From JBMFLE01 sp049971355 (GTDB taxonomy: Bacteria; Patescibacteriota; Patescibacteriia; UBA2591; UBA4787), in contig JBMFLE010000040.1 of the NCBI GenBank assembly GCA_049971355.1, forward strand, positions 1 through 5,395: a DNA stretch of 5,395 nt, read 5' to 3'. The notes below the pieces were generated by a model, which made no database searches, was not told the DNA's origin, and saw only the letters and a list, made by a program, of their open reading frames with translations. Positions 1 through 4,546 of this stretch are shown here, one piece after another (position 1 is the stretch's first letter; the number at the start of each line of letters is the position of its first letter). The position numbers and the translations under genes are program-made.

Positions 1-41
1 AATTTATAAACTAAAGTGGGTTGGGATTATTTTATCAACCG

Positions 42-112
42 TTTCAAACAGCCCAAACTAAATTATTAAAAGCGGGAAAATGTCCCACGAAAGGGGCTCA
101 ATTCATATTTGA
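42..112 (-). repeat. Left copy of a ~71-bp structured repeat (inverted relative to the copy at 4295-4365)
   Basis: Read on the minus strand, this segment matches 4295-4365 at 66 of 71 positions by my alignment, without gaps. It can fold on itself. TCAAA (44-48) pairs with TTTGA (108-112), AGCCC (50-54) with GGGCT (94-98), and an inner hairpin forms from GCGGGA (72-77) and TCCCAC (83-88). Similarity stops abruptly on both sides, so this is a discrete element and not the edge of a long duplication. It resembles small palindromic intergenic repeats of the REP or MITE type, but I recognise no named family and see no clear target-site duplication. Confidence 0.85.
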
Positions 113-125
113 TATTCCGTCTCTG

Positions 126-148
126 ATATTATCATCTGTGGATAATAT
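126..148. other. Short perfect palindrome, 8-bp stem
   Basis: ATATTATC (126-133) and GATAATAT (141-148) are perfect reverse complements around a 7-nt loop (134-140). The palindrome lies between the left repeat copy and the promoter candidate of the first operon. It could be a binding site for a dimeric regulator, part of a terminator for something transcribed leftward, or a chance event in AT-rich DNA. No poly-T tract follows it on either strand, so a terminator is unlikely. Confidence 0.4.
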
Positions 149-161
149 TCGCAGTTTCATC

Positions 162-190
162 TTCACTTTTTTAATAATTTATTTTATAAT
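162..190 (+). promoter_or_regulatory. Candidate sigma70-type promoter for the three-gene operon
   Basis: A -35-like TTCACT (162-167, 4 of 6 consensus bases) is followed by a 17-nt spacer and a perfect -10 TATAAT (185-190). A second perfect TATAAT lies at 195-200 but has no convincing -35. Either would start transcription at about 197-207, just before the stem-loop at 211-247, so the mRNA would begin with that structure. AT-rich DNA yields chance TATAAT matches, which limits confidence. Confidence 0.5.
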
Positions 191-210
191 TGAATATAAT
201 TAAAATTGGC

Positions 211-247
211 AATTATGGCGACCCGGACAAGGCGGGTATCCATAATT
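211..247 (+). promoter_or_regulatory. GC-cored stem-loop in the leader of the first operon
   Basis: AATTATGG (211-218) pairs perfectly with CCATAATT (240-247). After a 2x2 internal loop, ACCCG (221-225) pairs with CGGGT (233-237), leaving a 7-nt loop (226-232). The GC-rich core stands out in a very AT-rich stretch. It lies about 40 nt before the first start codon and near the predicted 5' end of the transcript. No U-tract follows, so it is not a standard intrinsic terminator. A 5' mRNA-stabilising hairpin, a protein-binding leader or an operator are all possible; the sequence does not choose among them. Confidence 0.6.
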
Positions 248-287
248 CCATCATTATTATTATAATAACTCGTAAATTTTGATAATT

Positions 288-545
288 ATGGCCGAAGAAA
301 AACAAATTGGTAAAATCACCCATTATTTTGGAAAGATTGGTGTAGCAGTTCTTGAATTATCAGATGAGCTGAAAGTCGGCGATACTATTCATATTGTTGG
401 GGGTGAACGTGATTTTACTCAAACTGTTGGTTCAATGCAAATTGAACATCAAAACGTTGAAAGTGCCGGCAGTGGCGAGGCAATTGGTTTAAAAGTTGAT
501 CAACCAGTTAAAGAAGGTGATACTGTCTACAAAGTTATTGAATAA
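288..545 (+). CDS. EF-Tu domain 2-like small protein (translation elongation factor-like)
   Basis: This is a complete protein of 85 residues. It resembles the stand-alone 'translation elongation factor-like' proteins seen in many Patescibacteria and some archaea, which consist only of a beta-barrel like domain 2 of EF-Tu and IF2, also related to the C-terminal barrel of U32 peptidases. Supporting features are the opening K-I-G-K-I-T-H-Y-F motif (residues 5-15), the strand-turn K-V-G-D-T-I (29-34), the S-M-Q-I-E-H block (49-54), the A-I-G-L-K-V strand (65-70) and the closing V-K-E-G-D-T-V-Y. There is no GTPase domain. I chose ATG 288 over the in-frame TTG at 279 because family members start at this M-A-E-E-like position. 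No Shine-Dalgarno is visible. It is the first gene of a tight cluster, 11 bp before the membrane protein gene. Its molecular role is unknown; binding to tRNA or a ribosomal partner is only an inference from the fold. Confidence 0.88.
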   Translation: MAEEKQIGKITHYFGKIGVAVLELSDELKVGDTIHIVGGERDFTQTVGSMQIEHQNVESAGSGEAIGLKVDQPVKEGDTVYKVIE

Positions 546-556
546 TATATTTGTTT

Positions 557-778
557 ATGTCTGATAAAACCTTAGATCAAGTTTCTGTTTCCAAACAGAA
601 ATGGGTTATTATTGGTTTACTAATTACATTAGTTAATCCTATTTTTGCTGGTTTAATTTATGGTTTAGCCCTTTGGCGAGAAAAGGGGTTCAAAAGAGAG
701 GGCGAATTAATTATTTTTTTATCTTTAGTTTGGGGAGCGATTTCAATTCTTTTTTTAATGCGCTATTACGGTTTATAG
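557..778 (+). CDS. Small two-helix membrane protein of unknown function
   Basis: This ORF encodes 73 residues. The polar N-terminus (residues 1-15) is followed by two hydrophobic segments suited to membrane helices, about 16-39 (containing L-V-N-P-I-F-A-G-L-I-Y-G) and about 51-68. The linker between them, W-R-E-K-G-F-K-R-E-G-E (40-50), is charged, which makes a helical hairpin with a cytoplasmic turn plausible, though the N-terminus also carries lysines and the topology is not settled. ATG 557 is preferred over the in-frame TTG at 551; no ribosome-binding site is visible at either. The stop is 1 bp before the next start, so co-transcription and translational coupling with the PP-loop gene are likely. 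I do not recognise a named family. It is real by position and composition, but its function is unknown. Confidence 0.72.
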   Translation: MSDKTLDQVSVSKQKWVIIGLLITLVNPIFAGLIYGLALWREKGFKREGELIIFLSLVWGAISILFLMRYYGL

Positions 779-779
779 T

Positions 780-1754
780 ATGAAAAAAACAAGAGCCTTG
801 GTATTACTCTCGGGCGGATTAGATAGTCGTTTAGCTGCTAAAATTTTATCAGAGCAAAAAATAGAAGTCATCGGACTTCATTTTGTTTTACCTTTTGGTA
901 GCGGTTGTTGTTCAGATAAATTTTGTATTTTTAAATTTTGTCAAAAGGAGGGGATAGAGTTAAAATTTATTGATTGTTTGAGTGGTCGAAATTTTATTGA
1001 TTATCTAAAGATCGTTCGTCAACCAAAATTTGGCTATGGCAAAAATCTAAATCCTTGTCTTGACTGTCGGATTTTTATGCTTAAAAAGGCTGGTCAAATG
1101 ATGAAAGTTTTAAAAGCTAACTTTATTGCTACTGGTGAAGTCTTAGGACAACGACCAATGAGTCAACATTTAAAAGCTTTAAAATTAATTGATAAAGAAA
1201 CTGGATTAGAAGGTAAAATTCTGCGACCGCTTTCGGCTAAATTATTACCCGAAACGGAAATTGAAAAACAAGGTTTGGTTGATCGCCAAAAATTATTTGC
1301 CATTTCTGGTCGCCGACGTTTACCTCAACTTGAATTGGCTAAAAAATTTAATTTAGAAAATTTTCCTCAACCAGCCGGTGGCTGTTTATTAACTGACCCA
1401 GGTTTTAGTCAACGTCTAAGAGAAATGTTTAAAAATTGGCCAGATTGCGATAAGAATGATATCGAATTGCTTAAAGTTGGGCGAAATTTTTGGCAATTTG
1501 ATAATTTGATTGTGGTTGGTCGAAATCAAGAAGAAAATAAAAAAATAGAAAATTTAGTCAAAAATGGAGATATTATAGTTAAATTAAAAAAAGTTCCAGG
1601 GCCAACAACTTTAATCAGAGTTAAAAAGATACTTAATGAATTAGAAAAAAATGAAATTATTCAAAAAGCAAAAAATTTGACTCAATGCTATTCTCCAAAG
1701 GTCAGAGAGAAAAGTTTAACAGATATTGATTTCTGTGTTAAGATTTTTAATTAG
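780..1754 (+). CDS. ThiI-like PP-loop tRNA sulfurtransferase with NFACT-R-like C-terminal domain
   Basis: This complete protein has 324 residues. The N-terminal part is an ATP-pyrophosphatase (PP-loop) domain with S-G-G-L-D-S at residues 11-16, the ATP-binding signature of enzymes that adenylate a tRNA base before thiolation (ThiI, MnmA, TtcA/TtuA). N-P-C-L-D-C (91-96) supplies a Cys pair. G-E-V-L-G-Q-R-P-M-S-Q (119-129) is the conserved block of this ThiI-like subfamily, and P-A-G-G-C-L-L-T-D-P (198-207) marks its C-terminal boundary. The last ~110 residues resemble the NFACT-R-type RNA-binding domain usually fused here. Further cysteines at 43, 44, 49, 54 and 66 make the N-terminus Cys-rich, possibly for an Fe-S or Zn centre. 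Such proteins are often annotated as tRNA 4-thiouridine synthase, but this one lacks THUMP and rhodanese domains, so the modified base is uncertain and I give no symbol. It is the third gene of the cluster, starting 1 bp after the previous stop. Confidence 0.87.
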   Translation: MKKTRALVLLSGGLDSRLAAKILSEQKIEVIGLHFVLPFGSGCCSDKFCIFKFCQKEGIELKFIDCLSGRNFIDYLKIVRQPKFGYGKNLNPCLDCRIFMLKKAGQMMKVLKANFIATGEVLGQRPMSQHLKALKLIDKETGLEGKILRPLSAKLLPETEIEKQGLVDRQKLFAISGRRRLPQLELAKKFNLENFPQPAGGCLLTDPGFSQRLREMFKNWPDCDKNDIELLKVGRNFWQFDNLIVVGRNQEENKKIENLVKNGDIIVKLKKVPGPTTLIRVKKILNELEKNEIIQKAKNLTQCYSPKVREKSLTDIDFCVKIFN

Positions 1755-1769
1755 GCGGTTAAAGATAAT

Positions 1770-1797
1770 TTGACGTCAGTTCAAATTATGTTATATT
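1770..1797 (+). promoter_or_regulatory. Candidate sigma70-type promoter for rseP
   Basis: TTGACG (1770-1775, 5 of 6 consensus bases) and TATATT (1792-1797, 5 of 6) are separated by 16 nt, a workable spacing. The site begins 16 bp after the stop of the PP-loop gene. It implies transcription starting near 1804 and a leader of about 140 nt before rseP. This is the best promoter match in the window, and it makes rseP and the broken gene behind it a separate transcription unit from the first three genes. Confidence 0.65.
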
Positions 1798-1886
1798 AGT
1801 AGAGGCAAGACAACTATAATTAGAGGGATTAAAGCCAAAAGAGGAAAATTTTGAAAATTGATTGAAAAAATTGATCATTGAGAATT

Positions 1887-1916
1887 TAAGTCTCTGTTTC
1901 AGATTATCGGGACTTA
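1887..1916 (+). promoter_or_regulatory. Stem-loop in the rseP leader
   Basis: TAAGTCTCTG (1887-1896) can pair with CAGA (1900-1903) and then, after a 7-nt bulge (1904-1910), with GACTTA (1911-1916), closing a three-base loop. The hairpin ends 27 nt before the rseP start codon. The AT-rich sequence after it lacks an uninterrupted T-tract, so it is not a clear terminator. The remainder of the leader (about 1804-1886) is A/T-rich with repeated ATTGA-like words and no recognised riboswitch or ORF. Confidence 0.35.
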
Positions 1917-1943
1917 CTTTATTTAATTTTCAATAAATGAAAT

Positions 1944-3104
1944 ATGTTTATTACTCTTGCTGTTATTATTTCTCTTAGTTTAATTGTTTTTTTTCACGAA
2001 TTCGGTCATTTTGTTCTTGGACGATTTTTAGGTACGAAAGTGGAGGAATTTGGTTTTGGTTATCCACCAAGGTTTTGTGGCATAGTAAAAGTAAATGGTC
2101 GTTATAAATTTTTCTGGGGCAAGAAAGTGCCTGAGGGAGAAAAAGAGACTATCTATTCTATAAACTGGATTCCCCTCGGTGGATTTAACAAATTTGCTGG
2201 TGAAGAAGCGGGGATGACCAAAGATCCGAATTATTTTTATGCTAAACCTTGGTGGCAAAGAATAGTCGTGGCTCTTGGTGGACCAATCATGAATATTGTT
2301 TTAGCAATGATGTTACTGATTTTTGCTTCTGGTTTTGGTTCTTATCAGGAAATTACTCCTGATCTTTCTCAAAAGGGGTTATTAATTAAGGAAGTTGGGA
2401 TTAGAATTATTGCCATAGCTCAAGATTCGCCAGCTGAAAAAGCCGGCTTAAAAATAGATGATCAAATTATAAGTTTAGATAACCAAAATTTTTCTGAAAT
2501 TAGCCAGATTCAGAATTATGTTAAAGATAAATTAAATCGACCGATTAAGTTTCAAATTAAAAGGAAAAAAGAAATTTTAAATTTGACCGTTCAACCTAAA
2601 TTAGCTCGCGATGTTTACAAAAATGAAAAATCAGAAGGTGCGGCCATTGGTATCGCGATGGCTAAAATTGGCTGCGTTTATTATCCAATTCACTTAGCGA
2701 TTTGGAATGGCCTAACTAAAACTTTTACTCTTTTAGGGGCTATTTTTCAAAGTTTCTTCATATTTTTAAAAGAATTAATTATTCATAAAAAAATGATTGC
2801 CGAAGTAGTTGGCGTGGTTGGTTTAGCCTCAATGACCGCCCAGGCTGCTCAGACAGGAATTGTTTATTTAATGCAATTTGTGGCCACAATATCTCTTTTG
2901 TTAGTTATAACTCAGGTTATTCCTTTTCCAGCCTTAGATGGCGGTCGAATATTGTTTTTTTTAATTGAGGGTATCCGTGGCAAGCCGGTTAACCCCAAAA
3001 TCGAAAATGCAATTAATAGTTTAGGTTTCACTTTACTTTTAATTTTAATGGTTTATATTACTTATAAGGACTTAATTAAATTAGGAGAAAATCTTTTTAA
3101 ATAA
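1944..3104 (+). CDS. rseP: RseP-type site-2 intramembrane zinc protease
   Basis: This complete protein has 386 residues, within or slightly below the usual RseP size. The family cleaves membrane-embedded substrates such as anti-sigma factors or signal-peptide remnants. TM1 (about 2-25) carries the zinc motif H-E-F-G-H (18-22), with His18 and His22 as ligands and Glu19 as catalytic base. S-I-N-W-I-P-L-G-G-F follows at 72-81. TM2 (about 105-130) contains L-G-G-P-I-M-N. One PDZ domain spans about 146-218, with the S-P-A-E-K-A-G-L binding-loop motif at 162-169. TM3 (about 307-328) leads to P-x-P-A-L-D-G-G-R (327-335), Asp332 being the third zinc ligand. TM4 is about 358-374. An extra hydrophobic segment lies at 261-281. 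The Asn usually found three residues before the first Pro of this motif is Gln324. The start is fixed by an in-frame stop six bases upstream. The natural substrate cannot be told from this sequence. Confidence 0.95.
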   Translation: MFITLAVIISLSLIVFFHEFGHFVLGRFLGTKVEEFGFGYPPRFCGIVKVNGRYKFFWGKKVPEGEKETIYSINWIPLGGFNKFAGEEAGMTKDPNYFYAKPWWQRIVVALGGPIMNIVLAMMLLIFASGFGSYQEITPDLSQKGLLIKEVGIRIIAIAQDSPAEKAGLKIDDQIISLDNQNFSEISQIQNYVKDKLNRPIKFQIKRKKEILNLTVQPKLARDVYKNEKSEGAAIGIAMAKIGCVYYPIHLAIWNGLTKTFTLLGAIFQSFFIFLKELIIHKKMIAEVVGVVGLASMTAQAAQTGIVYLMQFVATISLLLVITQVIPFPALDGGRILFFLIEGIRGKPVNPKIENAINSLGFTLLLILMVYITYKDLIKLGENLFK

Positions 3105-3109
3105 ATTAT

Positions 3110-4304
3110 ATGGTCCGAGAATTTAAAGAACAATCAAAAATTGAAGGAGAAATAAAGGTGCCGATTAAATCTGGTGAAATTTTTGATCCAGAAGAAGAAT
3201 TAAAAAGAATTAAAAAACTCCATGGCAGAGAGGGTTTAGAAGAAATTGAAAAATATAAAGAAAAATTAATCTATCAGAAACAAGGTTTAACAGAAATGCA
3301 AGACTTTTTAATCCAAAAAATAAGAGAAAATTCTGATATTTCTTTTGATAATCTAAATATTTTAGTTCAAGATTTTGCCGTCAAATATGGTTTTAGTGAA
3401 AAGCAAAAAGAAATTACCAATGATATCCTTCATAAGTATATAGTAAGACATCAAGCAGTTGATGCATTGAGAAAAAAATTTCCTGAAGATAAAAGACTTT
3501 TTAAATTTTTGTTTAACAGAAAACCAAAAGGTAAAATAGAAATTTTAACTGGTCCAATGACATTTTATATTCGATGTCATAATTTAGAAGATTATGCCTG
3601 GATTCATTCCCAAAATTTATAACTAGTAAATCTTTATCAAAAACAAATCTAAAGAGAGCAGCTCAAAGCAAAGGAGCATTTGTTTCTTACCCTTTAATGC
3701 CAGAATTAGAAGGAGCCATTTTAATTGAAAATGCTGAGGGTCGAAAATTTGATGAAGGATTAAAGTTAATTTTGATTCATGAAGAACAACATGCAATTGA
3801 AAGTTTATTTACTGAAACCAAACCTGAGGATAATATATTTGAATTAATAGAGGCCTCAACAGATCAGAAAAGAATTGAGGAAATAAAAAAAATTTAAGAA
3901 TTTGGCGTCAACGTCATTTAGAAAAATTAGCTAAAGATGAAATTTTAGCCCTTTCAAAAAGTGGTTACGAACCAACCCGGCTTCTTTCTCTTTTAAAATT
4001 ACCCTTTTACTCCGATCCCAAGAGATTTAATCTTAAAAAGAAGATTGATAGTTTAAAAAAGATTATTCAAGAAAGTAATCCACCAAAAAATATATCCTTG
4101 GAGCAGATAATTAATCAAGACTTAATTCAAGAAATTTTTGTTAAGGAATATGACAAAATAATCACTCAAGCCATTGCTGCTTTATCTGTTTTAGAGAAAA
4201 GAATGGGGACCAATCAGGCAATAGCTTTTCTAATCACTGAACCTCTAATTCGGTGGCCAACAGTAGTAAAAAGACTCTTAAAGGTTTCTCAGAATCAAAT
4301 ATGA
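3110..4304 (+). pseudogene. Frameshifted gene for a helical protein with an HEEQH zinc-protease-like motif
   Basis: Three consecutive frames together read as one protein of about 398 residues. Frame A (3110-3622) gives 170 residues, lysine/glutamate-rich and probably coiled at about 27-75, ending in a G-P-M-T-F-Y-I-R-C-H-N block. Frame B (open from 3583 to 3897) continues with P-E-L-E-G-A-I-L-I-E-N and L-I-H-E-E-Q-H-A-I-E; HEEQH fits the HExxH zincin motif. Frame C (open from 3879 to 4304) gives a helical tail with A-K-D-E-I-L-A-L. One missing base explains each break: the first lies within 3583-3620, plausibly the A4T3 run at 3612-3618, and the second within 3879-3897, which contains an A8 run (3885-3892). 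The gene starts 5 bp after rseP and ends inside the right repeat copy. It recalls helical hypothetical proteins common in Patescibacteria, but I know no function. It may be a true pseudogene, homopolymer sequencing error, or rescued by slippage. HEEQH alone does not prove protease activity. Confidence 0.82.
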
Positions 4305-4365
4305 AGTGAGCCCCTTTTGTGGGACAATTTTCCGCTTTTAGTAATTTAGTTTGGGCTGTTTGAAA
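4295..4365 (+). repeat. Right copy of the ~71-bp structured repeat
   Basis: This is the plus-strand counterpart of 42-112, with 5 mismatches in 71 bp and no gaps. Its fold pairs TCAAA (4295-4299) with TTTGA (4359-4363) and AGCCC (4309-4313) with GGGCT (4353-4357), and has an inner hairpin GTGGGA/TTCCGC (4319-4335, 5-nt loop). It begins inside the last codons of the broken HEEQH gene, so that gene's TGA stop (4302-4304) is contributed by the element. Insertion may have trimmed or replaced the original 3' end. It could act as a transcript-end hairpin, but no strong U-tract follows. Confidence 0.85.
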
Positions 4366-4388
4366 TAGTTAAAGATTCTTACCAAATT

Positions 4389-4448
4389 ACTAATCTTTTA
4401 CTAATTGTACTAATAATTAGTAATATTAGTACAAATTAGTACTTTAGT
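4389..4448. repeat. Symmetrical array of ACTAAT / ATTAGT hexamers forming a long palindrome
   Basis: ACTAAT occurs at 4389, 4400 and 4409. Its complement ATTAGT occurs at 4416, 4425 and 4435, with a variant TTTAGT at 4443 and a further isolated ATTAGT at 4473. Spacing is 8-11 bp, about one helical turn. Positions 4399-4414 pair with 4425-4441 to give a 16-bp stem with one bulged base and a 10-nt loop (4415-4424). The outer AATCTT (4392-4397) and AAGATT (4449-4454) may extend it. Possible roles are a multi-site operator for a dimeric regulator of proS, or an mRNA stem. No T-tract follows, so it is not a standard terminator. Confidence 0.6.
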
Positions 4449-4478
4449 AAGATTATAACCTTGGTCAATCAAATTAGT

Positions 4479-4514
4479 CCCAAAAACAAATTTACTCTCA
4501 GTCCCATTTTTGGG
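4479..4514 (+). promoter_or_regulatory. Stem-loop with an alternative pairing ahead of proS
   Basis: CCCAAAAA (4479-4486) pairs perfectly with TTTTTGGG (4507-4514) around a 20-nt loop. The direct repeat AGTCCCA (4476-4482 and 4500-4506) places a second CCCA next to the same TTTTTGGG, so a shorter hairpin CCCA-TTTT-TGGG (4503-4514) competes with the long one. The structures lie 32 nt before the proS start. No T-box consensus is present, and no confident promoter was found in 4366-4546; TATAAC at 4454-4459 is a -10-like hexamer without a good -35. Confidence 0.4.
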
Positions 4515-4546
4515 GTTCATGTCCATAAATAAATTTTAATAAATTT

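Noticed and set aside
98..160. Minus-strand 20-residue open frame ending inside the left repeat copy
   Set aside because: Too short, with no recognisable motif or promoter. Its overlap with the repeat resembles the broken gene's end at the right copy only by virtue of the shared stop-containing sequence.
21..203. Plus-strand open frame of 60 codons starting with TTG
   Set aside because: It runs straight through the left repeat copy and both palindromes, has no recognisable protein character beyond AT-driven hydrophobic residues, and starts at a non-ATG codon.
211..247. tRNA gene or intrinsic terminator
   Set aside because: A single hairpin of 37 nt lacks the cloverleaf arms and TTCGA-like T-loop of a tRNA, and it has no trailing T-run for termination.
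1937..1978. 13-codon frame starting 7 bp before the rseP start, as a leader peptide
   Set aside because: It overlaps the rseP start in another frame, has no ribosome-binding site and has no amino-acid bias that suggests attenuation.
2028..2258. Minus-strand open frame of 76 codons
   Set aside because: It is antisense to the well-supported conserved N-terminal part of rseP and shows no family resemblance.
3697..3897. Independent small gene encoding the HEEQH segment
   Set aside because: The frame is open upstream of its ATG back to 3583 and joins the preceding frame as one protein, so it is a fragment of the broken gene.
4098..4304. Independent small gene starting at TTG 4098
   Set aside because: The same frame is open back to 3879 without a stop and continues the HEEQH fragment after one missing base, so it is the third piece of the same gene.
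4389..4478. CRISPR array
   Set aside because: The repeating units are only six bases, alternate in orientation and are spaced 8-11 bp apart. There are no spacer-sized intervals and no cas genes.
4366..4546. T-box riboswitch upstream of the aminoacyl-tRNA synthetase gene
   Set aside because: No T-box core (AGGGTGGNACCGCG-like) or antiterminator/terminator pair with a U-tract is present.
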